Shown here: positions 1 through 8,092 of the stretch, one piece after another
Numbering within the stretch: position 1 is the stretch's first letter
How the letters are laid out: every line of letters begins with the position of its first letter
NCBI GenBank assembly: GCA_934663655.1
Contig: CAKUKT010000021.1
Coordinates: 1 to 17,095 of the forward strand
Direction of reading: 5' to 3'
DNA from: an uncultured Victivallaceae bacterium
GTDB lineage: Bacteria > Verrucomicrobiota > Lentisphaeria > Victivallales > Victivallaceae
DNA: 17,095 nt
Notes under the pieces: generated by a model
Seen by the model: only the letters and a program-made list of their open reading frames with translations
Database searches by the model: none
What the model was told of the DNA's origin: nothing
Translations under genes and position numbers: made by a program

Positions 1-201
1 CTCCCGCACCCTCATGCCGTCGGCGCCGGGCATGCGCAGATCGGTGAGTACCAGATCGTAGTCATTGTGCTTGAGCAGTTCAATTGCCTCCGCGCCGTCG
101 TCGGCCGCGGTCACCTGAAACCGGTTGCGCAGGTAACGGACCAGCGCTTCCCGGGTATTGCGCTCGTCATCGACGATGAGCAGATGTTTCTTTTCCGCCA
201 T
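1..201 (-). CDS. Response regulator, receiver domain (partial, 3' part outside window)
   Basis: The first 67 residues of a two-component response regulator are visible; the gene runs off the left edge. The N-terminus reads MAEKKHLLIVDDERNTREAL, with the acidic pair D11-D12 that binds Mg2+. The phosphoacceptor is D54 in DLVLTDLRMPG, the usual receiver-domain beta3 motif. The 'LTDLRMPGADGM' context resembles NtrC-type sigma54-dependent regulators, but the output domain is not in the window, so the class is unknown. A GGAGG at 214-218 lies 12 bases before the ATG, which is rather distant. A sensor kinase partner is not visible here. The gene follows argS on the same strand after 125 bases and may be transcribed separately. 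Confidence 0.9.
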   Translation of the reverse strand, partial: MAEKKHLLIVDDERNTREALVRYLRNRFQVTAADDGAEAIELLKHNDYDLVLTDLRMPGADGMRVRE

Positions 202-311
202 TGCTTCGGAAAACCTCCGATAACTTTTGGGGTGGTCATCCGTCTGTCCGGGACAACTCACCCGAGATAACCCGTCGGCGCTGTCGCTTTTGCATTCCGC
301 CGCCGGAGATT

Positions 312-326
312 GCGGGAGAATCCCGC
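312..326 (-). terminator. Short perfect hairpin directly after the argS stop codon
   Basis: Read on the minus strand, GCGGGA-TTC-TCCCGC is a perfect 6-bp stem with a 3-base loop that starts immediately after the argS TAA. There is no following T-run (AATCTCC follows), so this is not a classical intrinsic terminator. It could slow 3' exonuclease decay or aid Rho-type termination before the response regulator gene. Confidence 0.3.
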
Positions 327-2105
327 TTACATTGCTTCCGGAACCTCGATGGTGAGGGTTCCGAGTCCGTCGGCCACGACCTGGCGAACTGTTTCAGAGA
401 GCGCGAGGCGGGCGGCTGCGAGTTCCGGCGTCGGCGCGGCCAGCACCGGACACTCCCGGTAAAACCGGTTGAAAGCCTTGCAGAGGTCGAGCAGATATTC
501 GACCACTCCCGAAAGATCACGTTTCTCCGCCGCCGCCAGCAGTACCGTCGGGTAAAAATAGAGTTTTACCGCCAGCGCTTTTTCAAATTCATGACTGAGC
601 AGTTTCCACTCCGGCGCCGGAAGTTTCTCTGCGCGTTCCGCAAATTTGCGCCGGATGGAGTTGATTCTGGCGGCGACGTACTGAACGTAGGGTCCGGTGT
701 CACCTTCGAACCGCAGCGAGGCGGACGGATCAAAGGTCATCGTCGTCCGCGGATTGAACTTGAGCAGCATGAACTTCAATGCCCCAAGTCCGATGATTTC
801 CCCCCGCCGCGCCAGTTCCGCGGCATCGAGTTCATCCCCGCCCCGTTCGCGGCACGCCTCGACCGCCAGACCGGCCATCTCGTCGAAGAGGTCGTCGGCG
901 TCGACGACGGTGCCTTCGCGGCTTTTCATTTTGCCGGAAGGCAGATTGACCATCCCGTAGGCGAGGTGGAAACAGCGGTCGGCCCACGGATAGCCGAGCC
1001 GGCGGATGATTTCAAAGAGCATCTGGAAATGGAGAATCTGCTCGTCGCCGACCACCCAGATCAGCGAATCGGGATGATAATCGGAATACTTGAGCAGCGT
1101 TGTGCCGATATCCTGAGTGATGTAGACGCTGGTGCCGTCGCTGCGCAGCACCACCTTTTTACCGAGCTTGCCGAGGTCGCAGTAGACCGCGCCGTCCTCC
1201 CGGCGTGCGAAAACTCCGCGTTGCAGCCCGTCGGCGACCACATCTTTGCCGAGCAGGTAGGTCTGGCTCTCCAGATAGGTGTGGTCGAAGCGGATTCCCA
1301 TACGCTTGTAGGTCTCGGCGAAACCGGCGAACACCCAGCTGTTCATCTTTTTCCAGAGTTCGCACACCTCGGGATCGCCCGCCTCCCAGCGGCGCAGCAT
1401 CTCCTGCGCTTCCCGTCCGAGGGGGGTTTCGAGAAAGAGTTCGTCGTTGCTCTTGTCCGCCAGTTCCGGATGAGCCTCGCGCAGTTCCCGGAGTTCGCGG
1501 GCAAGTTCATTGTTGAAACGGACATAGTAATTTCCGACCAGATGGTCGCCCTTGATGCCGGATGATTCCGGGGTTTCCCCGTTGCCGAAACGCTGATAGG
1601 CGAGCATCGACTTGCAGATGTGAATGCCGCGATCATTGACAAGATTGATCTCGATCACTTCATGGCCGACCCGGCGCAGCAGCGCACCGAGCGCCATGCC
1701 GAGGGTATTGTTGCGCACGTGACCGAGGTGCTGGGGTTTGTTGGTGTTGGGCGCGGAAAATTCTATCATAATTTTTTCGCGCTTTTTTTCCGGCAGCCGG
1801 GCCCGCTCCAGCAGCGCTCCGGGATCCGCGGCGGCGGCGGCGAAAAGCGGTTCCGGTTTGACCGCGATGTTCACGAAGGCCTTGATCGTCTCGACCTTCT
1901 CGATATCCGGATGGCCGGTGAGAAATTCCGCGGCTGCCGCGGCCGCTGCCGCCGGGTTGCCGCAGTAGCGGGCGATTTTAAAACAGTTCAGGGTAAAATC
2001 CCCGGATTGTCCCGGCGGGCACGCCTCAAGAGTCAATACCGGTTCGGCCGGATATGAGGGGAAACGGCTGCGCAGAAAGCCTTCGAGATCCTCAAGAAAT
2101 TTCAT
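327..2105 (-). CDS. argS: Arginyl-tRNA synthetase
   Basis: This class I aminoacyl-tRNA synthetase (592 residues, normal length) charges tRNA-Arg with arginine in the cytoplasm. The N-terminal Arg-S domain that contacts the tRNA D-loop occupies roughly residues 1-85. The HIGH-type signature is HLGH at residues 126-129 within SAPNTNKPQHLGHVRNNTLG. The KMSKS-loop equivalent is KMKSR at 392-396 in GKMKSREGTVV. The C-terminus carries the DALR anticodon-binding domain (FEGDTGPYVQY near its beginning) and ends in the family-typical TIEVPEAM. An eight-alanine run at residues 52-59 sits in the N-terminal domain. The gene is the third in the thioesterase-manA-argS cluster, 24 bases after manA. The ATG start aligns with the usual family N-terminus. 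Confidence 0.97.
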   Translation of the reverse strand: MKFLEDLEGFLRSRFPSYPAEPVLTLEACPPGQSGDFTLNCFKIARYCGNPAAAAAAAAEFLTGHPDIEKVETIKAFVNIAVKPEPLFAAAAADPGALLERARLPEKKREKIMIEFSAPNTNKPQHLGHVRNNTLGMALGALLRRVGHEVIEINLVNDRGIHICKSMLAYQRFGNGETPESSGIKGDHLVGNYYVRFNNELARELRELREAHPELADKSNDELFLETPLGREAQEMLRRWEAGDPEVCELWKKMNSWVFAGFAETYKRMGIRFDHTYLESQTYLLGKDVVADGLQRGVFARREDGAVYCDLGKLGKKVVLRSDGTSVYITQDIGTTLLKYSDYHPDSLIWVVGDEQILHFQMLFEIIRRLGYPWADRCFHLAYGMVNLPSGKMKSREGTVVDADDLFDEMAGLAVEACRERGGDELDAAELARRGEIIGLGALKFMLLKFNPRTTMTFDPSASLRFEGDTGPYVQYVAARINSIRRKFAERAEKLPAPEWKLLSHEFEKALAVKLYFYPTVLLAAAEKRDLSGVVEYLLDLCKAFNRFYRECPVLAAPTPELAAARLALSETVRQVVADGLGTLTIEVPEAM

Positions 2106-2129
2106 GATGTCAGCAATCCTGTAAATAGT

Positions 2130-3155
2130 TCAAAGCGTGGTTCTTATTACCGTCGATTCGCCGGGAAGCATGGGTTCGATGGTGTAGGATCCGAAACCGG
2201 CGGGCACCAGTGCGGTTTCTCCGGCCGCAAGTTCGGTGCGGCGGGCGGGAGTCCCCTCCTTGCCGACGGAAACCGGTGCGTTGACGGCGCTGATCAGATG
2301 GAAACTTCCGCCGGAAAGGGTATCGTCAATCCATTGGCCGGTAAGCCGCAGATCGTCCACCTTGAAGAACGGACAGAGATTTACCACATCGAATTTGCGG
2401 TTGTGGCCGGCTTCGCCGACGGTTCCGGCAATCCGGGGGCTGGTCCGGTTCATGAAGTTGATTGAGAGCATTCCCTTGTCGACGTGCAGTTCCCGGCTTT
2501 TGCCGGAGGCGTCGACGCGTCCCCAGTCGCTGATCCGGTAGGTGGTGTCGCTGTTCTGCTGGATTTCGAGGATCAGGTTGCCGGCGCCGATCGCGTGCAG
2601 CGTTCCGGCGGGAATGTAATAGGCGTCACCGGGTTGGGACTGATAGTTCTGCAGCAGGGTTTCCACCTCCGGGGAGGAGATGAGGTCCACCAGGCGGTTG
2701 CGGGTGGCGCGATCGCTCAGGCCGGCGAGGATGTTCGCACCCGGCAGGGCGGAGATCACATACCACATTTCGGTTTTGGGTTCGGCGGTTCCGCCGATCC
2801 GGGCGCAGGCGGCTTCATCGGGATGAACCTGCAGACTCAGTCGTTCTCCGGCGTCGATAAGTTTGACCAAAAGCGGAAAACGGTCGCAGTTTTTCGCCTT
2901 GCGTCCGAGGAGGTGCCGCCCGTAATGATGAATGAGTTCACCGATGGTGCGTCCGGCCAGCGGTCCGTTGGCGACCCGGCTGACGACATCGTCGCGATCG
3001 ACCAGTTCCCAGGATTCTCCGATCGGCGACGCGGTTTCGGGCAGCTTGCGGCGGAGCACCTCGCGGAGCTGGGTTCCGCCCCAGATGCGTTCCTGATAAA
3101 TCGGCGTGAATTTCAGCGGATAAAGGGCGTCGATGCCGACAAAAACTTCGTTCAT
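2130..3155 (-). CDS. manA: Mannose-6-phosphate isomerase, class I
   Basis: This zinc-dependent enzyme interconverts mannose 6-phosphate and fructose 6-phosphate, linking mannose use to GDP-mannose synthesis or glycolysis. With the chosen start it has 341 residues, in the short Bacillus-like size class. Zinc ligands are recognisable: Q109 and H111 in LSLQVHPDE, E129 in KTEMWYVI, and H187 in PAGTLHAIG. R207 in TTYRISDWGR is the conserved active-site arginine of the family. A longer reading from 3191 exists, but the ATG at 3155 is preferred: AAGGAG lies about 10 bases upstream and the family N-terminus (LKFTPIYQERIWGG) follows. The start lies one base after the thioesterase stop (TGATATG), so translational coupling is likely. 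Confidence 0.95.
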   Translation of the reverse strand: MNEVFVGIDALYPLKFTPIYQERIWGGTQLREVLRRKLPETASPIGESWELVDRDDVVSRVANGPLAGRTIGELIHHYGRHLLGRKAKNCDRFPLLVKLIDAGERLSLQVHPDEAACARIGGTAEPKTEMWYVISALPGANILAGLSDRATRNRLVDLISSPEVETLLQNYQSQPGDAYYIPAGTLHAIGAGNLILEIQQNSDTTYRISDWGRVDASGKSRELHVDKGMLSINFMNRTSPRIAGTVGEAGHNRKFDVVNLCPFFKVDDLRLTGQWIDDTLSGGSFHLISAVNAPVSVGKEGTPARRTELAAGETALVPAGFGSYTIEPMLPGESTVIRTTL

Positions 3156-3156
3156 A

Positions 3157-3570
3157 TCAGAGCGTCTCCTTGTTCCAGGTAAGGGTGGCACAGGCCGCGG
3201 AGAGTTCCGGCGGCATCCGCAGGGGCTTGCGGTCCAAACCGACGCAGCCGAGCATCACGAATCCGGAAACCAGAATGTCGCCGTCCCGCAGGATATCGGT
3301 GCCGACCTTCAGCTTCACCCGGCTGTATTCGAGCACGTAGGAACGGAATGTCAGCAGCTCATCGTAATGTGCCGGCGCGAAATAGCGACAGTTGGCCTCG
3401 ATCACCGGCATGATCAGCCCGCGTTTTTCAAGTTCACAATAGGGCAGCCCGACCGAACGCAGCATTTCCGTGCGGCTGCGCTCGAAGTAAACCAGGTAGT
3501 TGGCGTAATAGACCACCCCCATCTGATCGGTGTCGGCGTAGGGAACGCGGTAAGTTGAGTCGTGATACAT
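3157..3570 (-). CDS. Acyl-CoA thioesterase, YbgC/FadM (4-hydroxybenzoyl-CoA thioesterase) family
   Basis: This is a hot-dog-fold thioesterase of 137 residues that hydrolyses acyl-CoA or acyl-ACP thioesters in the cytoplasm. The family signature is intact at the N-terminus: YADTDQMGVVYYANYLVYFE, with D15 as the expected catalytic aspartate. The exact acyl substrate cannot be read from sequence. The open frame extends upstream to 3729, but the ATG at 3570 matches the family start and follows AAAGGG; the upstream extension would cross the promoter. It is the first gene of the cluster with manA and argS, whose products have no obvious pathway link to it. Unlike YbgC of E. coli, it is not beside tol-pal genes. 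Confidence 0.92.
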   Translation of the reverse strand: MYHDSTYRVPYADTDQMGVVYYANYLVYFERSRTEMLRSVGLPYCELEKRGLIMPVIEANCRYFAPAHYDELLTFRSYVLEYSRVKLKVGTDILRDGDILVSGFVMLGCVGLDRKPLRMPPELSAACATLTWNKETL

Positions 3571-3632
3571 ATTAAATCCCTTTCCGGGCGGTGCTTTTCC
3601 GCCCGACAGCATGTATGATACGCTTTCAGGAT

Positions 3633-3661
3633 AATATACCATTCCAAAACGTATTACGCAA
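3633..3661 (-). promoter_or_regulatory. Sigma70-like promoter for the thioesterase-manA-argS cluster
   Basis: On the minus strand TTGCGT (3661-3656) is followed by 17 bases and TATATT (3638-3633), preceded by GG. Predicted transcription starts near 3626, giving a leader of about 55 bases before the ATG at 3570. The same arrangement is found upstream of the aconitase and recF genes. Confidence 0.65.
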
Positions 3662-3738
3662 GAAGAATCCGGCGGCGGAGAGCGCGTCGGCAGGTGGAAA
3701 AGCGCGGAAAATCCGGGAAAAATTTGCAAAACTCCGGA

Positions 3739-3784
3739 GTATATGATAGTTTATGCCTATTGTATGATTATTCATCGTATTATC
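3739..3784 (+). promoter_or_regulatory. AT-rich block with TATGAT repeats before the exported glycosidase gene
   Basis: This 46-base AT-rich stretch stands out from the G+C-rich surroundings and lies about 50-95 bases before the plus-strand ATG at 3836. TATGAT occurs at 3742-3747 and 3763-3768, exactly 21 bases (two helical turns) apart, and once more at 3614-3619. TATTAT at 3778-3783 could be a -10 box, but I find no convincing -35 at 16-18 bases. A TTGCAA at 3724-3729 has no good -10 partner. It probably holds the plus-strand promoter and possibly an operator; exact elements are uncertain. Confidence 0.4.
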
Positions 3785-3819
3785 CAAACCCAGGCAACAG
3801 ACAACCGGAGTGTTTCGGA

Positions 3820-3827
3820 AAGGGGGG
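3820..3827 (+). promoter_or_regulatory. Ribosome binding site deciding the start of the exported glycosidase gene
   Basis: AAGGGGGG lies 8 bases before the ATG at 3836. It favours this ATG over the in-frame upstream start at 3743, which would place a non-signal-like stretch ahead of the export signal. Confidence 0.7.
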
Positions 3828-3835
3828 CTTTTCAG

Positions 3836-6658
3836 ATGAAATTGACCGCACGCATTGTGTCGCCGCGATGGGCTGTCGTTCTGACGCTGTTTTCGTCGCT
3901 GGCTTTATCCGCTGCCACCGATGACTGGGAAGCCCGTCGGGAAGAGGCGCTGAACCGTAAACGCGAGGTCATTTTCAATAATGACGGCGATGACGCCCGG
4001 GTGTTTCCCGAACAGTGGGAGGTCACTCCGGAACGTTTTCATTCTCTGCGCAATATCGGCATCGTCGGCAGTCGGGTGGATTCACTTTTCTACTCTCCGG
4101 GCACCGCGATCGGACCGCTGGCGTGCCGCAACGACGTCGGGGAAACTGCGCTTACCCCGACGATTGTGCCCGGTAAAATCAACATCACCCCGATTGTAAT
4201 GAAACAGGGAAGCGATCCACTGCAGTGGACGCAGGATTTCTGCCGCGAACACGGCGTGGAGTTTTTTATCTCGCTGCGGATGAACGACACTCACGATGCC
4301 GCCGGTTCTCCCGACAATCCGAGTCCGTTGATGGCGAAGATCAAACTCGAACATCCCGAATATCTGCTGGGAGATTATTCGCAGCGGCGTTTTCCGCCCT
4401 ATGCCTCATGGAGCGCGGTCGATTACGGACGACCCGAGGTGAGGGAACGGGTGAAACAGGTGATCGCCGGTCTGTGCCGCGATTACGATCCCGACGGGTT
4501 TGAATATGATTTTTTCCGCCACATGCAGCTGTTTCGGAGCGTCGCCTGGGGAGGTACTGCGACCCCGGAAGATCTTGAGACCATGAACCGTTTTATGGCG
4601 GAACTCCGCGAAATCACCGAGGCCGCCGGCAAAAAACGCGGCCGGCCGATTCTGATCGCCGTCCGGGTGCCGGATTCCGTGGAATACTGCCGGGCGGTCG
4701 GAATTGACATTGAACGGTGGATGAAAGATCGTTCGATCGATATGCTGATCGGTTCCGGATATTTCCAGCTCAAGCCCTGGCAGGAGAGCGTCGAACTCGC
4801 GCACCGTTACGGAGTGAAATTCTATCCTTCGCTCGACGAATCCCGCATCTCCGCCGCGCTTCCTCCCGGGCCGCGCAATTCCAACGCCGCCTACTACGCG
4901 CGGGCGCTGGAAGCGGTTGAAGCGGGGGCGGATGGTATTTATTACTTCAATCTGTTCAGCCCGGCGCGGATCCGCACCGTGATGTTAGGCAACCGTGCGG
5001 ATCTCGAACTCAAAAACAAACTCTATTATGCGACACCGCGGAGCGGATCCGCCGCCGAGAGCTATCTGCACGGCGGCAGTGAACTGGTCACCACGCCGTG
5101 GCTGGAACCGGGACACAGCCAGGTGATCACTCCCGGAAACCGTTACGAATTTGAAATGACGATCGGCGATGATCCGATGTCACCGGCGGCGCGCGCCGCC
5201 GATGCGAAACTCTATGCCGTAGTTCGCGCCGGGGGGGTGGACAAAGATCGGTTGCAGCTGCTTGTCAACGGCCGGAAGTTTGTTCCGTCGCGCCAGGAGG
5301 GGGAGAATTTCTACTTCTATCTCACGCCGGATGCGGTTCGCCGCGGCGTGAACCAGTTTGCGATTGTTGTCGCCGCCGGAGAGAGCTCTCCGGAAGCCCG
5401 GGTTATTCTCAAAGGCGATCAGCTGCTGAGCGGCGCCAACCAGCCGCCGTGGCGGCGACTCTGGTCGGTTCGCGGGAAAAAAGGCGAGGAGATCGTCGAC
5501 AACGCCTACCGGATGATCGATTCCGGCACCCGCGCTTCGGAGTGTACCAATCTCGTTTATCCGCTGCCGCATCTCAACGGCGGAACACTGCGCGGCACCT
5601 TTGAAATGATGCCGGACGAAACCACCGCGCCGGAAGCGGCAATGCTGCGCCTTGCCCTTGACGGCATGGTTGAAATGATCACCTTTGAAAAGGATCGCAT
5701 CAGCCTGAAATATGCCGGAAAAAGCGTTCGTTTCCCGGCCGGATCGGGTTTTCACCGTTATGAATTTGAATTTGGCGGCGGCCGGTTGGTGTTCCGTGGC
5801 GACGGCCGGGTTCTTTTTGACGAAGCGGTGGTGATGAGTTCCGACCGTCCGGAGGCGCGGCTCAGCGGTTATGAGATAGCGATTCCGGGGATGGATTCGA
5901 GCTCGCTGATTCTTGGATCGCTTTCCGGGCCCGGCACCGGTTCGTCACGCTGGAAGAATCTCACGATTGTCGAAGACTGGAGCGTTGTGCGCGATTTCGT
6001 GCTTGCAATCAACTACACCCCGCCGCCGCCGCCGCAACTTGCCGCCTGGGCGAACGCTGAACCACAGTGGATAACCTCCGTCGATGCCGCGGAACTGCAG
6101 GAAAAGAGCAAAGAAGGAGTTGCCAGGCAATACCGCCCGGAACGACTGGAATTTGCCGATGACTCGGTGCTGCTCAAACATGATAATCCGAAAGTCGATG
6201 GCATGATCTCCTTTACTTCGCCGAAACTGTTGACCGCTCCGCCGCCGGAAATTCTGGTATTCGAGTGGCGAGTCCGGGTTGAATGTGCAGATGATACCGA
6301 AACTCTGGCCGTTAATCTGGGGGTACCGACTGAAAACCCTGGAGAGACCCTGGAGTGTTTTTTCCGTTACTCGCCGACGACCATGAAACTGCCGTGGCGC
6401 AGCAAACACGAACCACTGCCCAATGGTATTAAAACCACCGACTGGCACACCTACCGCGCGGTCGTCGACCGCCGGAACTGCGAGGGCGCGCTGTGGATCG
6501 ACGGCAAAGTCGCCGGGTATGGTAAAATCGCCACCTCCACCCAACGCAAAGGTCCTTTTGTGCAGCTCGGAGATGGTTCAAAAGGGATCAACGGCAATAC
6601 CCGCTTTGCCTTCTTCCGGGCGGGCGAGGCGGTATCGTCGCCCGCCGAACAGGATTGA
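3836..6658 (+). CDS. Exported TIM-barrel glycoside hydrolase-like protein with C-terminal beta-sandwich regions
   Basis: This is a 940-residue protein with a signal peptide (basic KLTAR, then hydrophobic WAVVLTLFSSLALSAA; cleavage likely near residue 27), so it acts outside the cytoplasmic membrane. Residues about 45-380 look like a TIM barrel of the glycosidase-like 'GHL' type common in Planctomycetes and Lentisphaerota. DPDGFEYDFFRH (218-229), with acidic residues E223 and D225, sits where such barrels carry catalytic acids, and GADGIYYFNLF (364-374) ends a later strand. Residues about 400-530 look like a beta domain. Residues 570-715 and 770-930 look like two concanavalin/LamG-like sandwiches joined by a proline stretch (PPPPP, 729-733); WHTYRAVVDRR (870-880) is typical of the latter. 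Substrate is unknown and catalysis is unproven. No membrane anchor or sorting signal is visible at the C-terminus. The membrane protein gene follows 6 bases later. Confidence 0.8.
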   Translation: MKLTARIVSPRWAVVLTLFSSLALSAATDDWEARREEALNRKREVIFNNDGDDARVFPEQWEVTPERFHSLRNIGIVGSRVDSLFYSPGTAIGPLACRNDVGETALTPTIVPGKINITPIVMKQGSDPLQWTQDFCREHGVEFFISLRMNDTHDAAGSPDNPSPLMAKIKLEHPEYLLGDYSQRRFPPYASWSAVDYGRPEVRERVKQVIAGLCRDYDPDGFEYDFFRHMQLFRSVAWGGTATPEDLETMNRFMAELREITEAAGKKRGRPILIAVRVPDSVEYCRAVGIDIERWMKDRSIDMLIGSGYFQLKPWQESVELAHRYGVKFYPSLDESRISAALPPGPRNSNAAYYARALEAVEAGADGIYYFNLFSPARIRTVMLGNRADLELKNKLYYATPRSGSAAESYLHGGSELVTTPWLEPGHSQVITPGNRYEFEMTIGDDPMSPAARAADAKLYAVVRAGGVDKDRLQLLVNGRKFVPSRQEGENFYFYLTPDAVRRGVNQFAIVVAAGESSPEARVILKGDQLLSGANQPPWRRLWSVRGKKGEEIVDNAYRMIDSGTRASECTNLVYPLPHLNGGTLRGTFEMMPDETTAPEAAMLRLALDGMVEMITFEKDRISLKYAGKSVRFPAGSGFHRYEFEFGGGRLVFRGDGRVLFDEAVVMSSDRPEARLSGYEIAIPGMDSSSLILGSLSGPGTGSSRWKNLTIVEDWSVVRDFVLAINYTPPPPPQLAAWANAEPQWITSVDAAELQEKSKEGVARQYRPERLEFADDSVLLKHDNPKVDGMISFTSPKLLTAPPPEILVFEWRVRVECADDTETLAVNLGVPTENPGETLECFFRYSPTTMKLPWRSKHEPLPNGIKTTDWHTYRAVVDRRNCEGALWIDGKVAGYGKIATSTQRKGPFVQLGDGSKGINGNTRFAFFRAGEAVSSPAEQD

Positions 6659-6664
6659 AACCGG

Positions 6665-8092
6665 ATGTGCGCAAAACGGCGGATTGTCGCGATTAAAGCG
6701 ATTGGCGTGATATTTCTTCTGCTCGCGGCGTTGATTTTCACCCGCGATGAAGTCAGCATGTCGGGAAACGAGGCATCGCGTTTCGCGGTGATCCAGGCGG
6801 TCGGCGAGCAGGGGGTGTGCCATATTGAAAACACCACCTTCCGCACCGTGGACCGGGTGGTTCGCAATCACCACGTCTACAGCGACAAACCGCTGCCGCT
6901 CTCCTGGTGCGCCGGAGTGGTGCACGCGGGATTGTACCGGCTGACCGGTTTCAATTTCAACGACAATTACTACTTCCTGGTCTGGTTCTACAATTTCGTG
7001 CTCGGAGCCGGGGTCAACATCGCGATATTTCTGCTGCTTTTCGCCTCTTTCCGCACGATCCGCCGCGGTCGTCCGGAGGTCAAGGCGCTGCTCGCGCTCG
7101 GGATTGCGGCCGGCGGCTGGCTTTTCGCTTATTCCACGGTGTTCAACAACCATACTCCGGCGGCGCTGGCGCTGCTCGCCGCGGCGGTGATGCTGCGGAA
7201 ATTCCGCCGCCGCGGCGGCGGAACGATGGCCGGATTCCGGATCGGTCTGGTCGCCGGAATCATCGGCGCGCTGGACATTCCGGCCGGAGTGGTTCTTGCA
7301 CCGGCGATCGTGATCGCGGTTTGCCTCTCCTCGCCGACGGAGAACCGCTGGCGTCCCGCGGCGGCCGCCGCCGCCGGAACGCTGCTGGTCGCGTTCGGCT
7401 GCTTCGCGCTGAACTTCGCCGCTTACGGCGAGTGGCTGCCCCTCTACGTTACCGGGGACACCGCGACCTTCGCGCTCGGCATGGAGCAGAAAAACCACTG
7501 GGAATATCTCTTTGAGGTATTGTTCGGTTCGCGGGGACTCTTTTCCTACCAGCCGTTTCTGCTGCTCTTTCCAGCCGGCATCGTGCTTCGCGCCCGGCGG
7601 ATGCGCCCCGGGGAGATCGCGTTGCTGGCCGGCACGTTCGTGCTCATGGTTCTTTATATCGTCATCACCAATGAATACGGCGGCGCCGCCTACGGGTTCA
7701 GGTATCTGATCGTGGTGATTCCGCTGCTCGGATTCTATGCCGGATGCTGGGTGCTCGAAACCCCGCCCGCCCGCTGGAAAGGAGCTCTGGCGGCCGGGCT
7801 GCTGCTCTGGGGAGTGGTGACCGGTGTGGTGGGAGCTTATGCACCCTTCTGCATCGCCTTCGAGGGCTACCGTTCCCCGCCCGGTCACTTCACCCGGGAG
7901 ATCCGGAGCACCTTCTGCGGCAACCTGCTGGTGATGAGCTACGACCTCTTTCCGGAATCGGGAATCGTCAAAATGATGATCAACCGTTACGGACAGGCGG
8001 CGGTATGGCGTTATCTCTACTATTCGGCGCTCCACCTGAAGCGCTTTGACCTCGTGACGCGAATTATCCGGGATTGTTCGCCAACTCCTTGA
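6665..8092 (+). CDS. Polytopic membrane protein, GT-C glycosyltransferase-like
   Basis: This 475-residue inner-membrane protein has about nine or ten hydrophobic segments (near 10-26, 105-128, 140-177, 190-218, 232-253, 290-308, 317-335, 343-363 and 372-392). After the first segment comes SMSGNEASRFAVIQAV (31-46) and then HHVYSDKPLPLSW (69-81). An acidic residue in this first external loop (here E36) followed by 'YSDKP' is the pattern of GT-C enzymes that use polyprenyl-phosphate sugars, such as the ArnT and PMT families. I infer that it transfers sugar to an exported acceptor or lipid; no donor or acceptor can be named. It is co-transcribed with the exported glycosidase-like gene, whose stop lies 6 bases before this ATG. 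A clear Shine-Dalgarno site is missing, which suggests coupling. Its 3' end overlaps the endonuclease IV gene on the other strand by 29 bases. Confidence 0.75.
   Translation: MCAKRRIVAIKAIGVIFLLLAALIFTRDEVSMSGNEASRFAVIQAVGEQGVCHIENTTFRTVDRVVRNHHVYSDKPLPLSWCAGVVHAGLYRLTGFNFNDNYYFLVWFYNFVLGAGVNIAIFLLLFASFRTIRRGRPEVKALLALGIAAGGWLFAYSTVFNNHTPAALALLAAAVMLRKFRRRGGGTMAGFRIGLVAGIIGALDIPAGVVLAPAIVIAVCLSSPTENRWRPAAAAAAGTLLVAFGCFALNFAAYGEWLPLYVTGDTATFALGMEQKNHWEYLFEVLFGSRGLFSYQPFLLLFPAGIVLRARRMRPGEIALLAGTFVLMVLYIVITNEYGGAAYGFRYLIVVIPLLGFYAGCWVLETPPARWKGALAAGLLLWGVVTGVVGAYAPFCIAFEGYRSPPGHFTREIRSTFCGNLLVMSYDLFPESGIVKMMINRYGQAAVWRYLYYSALHLKRFDLVTRIIRDCSPTP

Noticed and set aside
201..1565. Long open frame on the plus strand opposite argS
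   Set aside because: It lies almost wholly opposite the well-supported argS gene, has arginine/glutamate-rich composition with no recognisable domain, and is a normal by-product of G+C-rich codon bias.
1925..1960. GCC/GCG run in argS encoding eight alanines
   Set aside because: A low-complexity codon run inside a conserved gene with mixed synonymous codons; no sign of a regulatory repeat or frameshift.
3724..3729. TTGCAA as a -35 box for the plus-strand glycosidase gene
   Set aside because: At 16-18 bases downstream the sequence is TAGTTT-like, a poor -10, and the better AT-rich hexamers are at wrong spacing. TTGCAA is also a palindrome, so its direction is undefined.
6578..8035. 485-codon open frame on the minus strand opposite the membrane protein gene
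   Set aside because: The translation is rich in R, E, H and Q with no domain, while the opposite strand encodes a coherent multi-span membrane protein and continues directly from the upstream gene.
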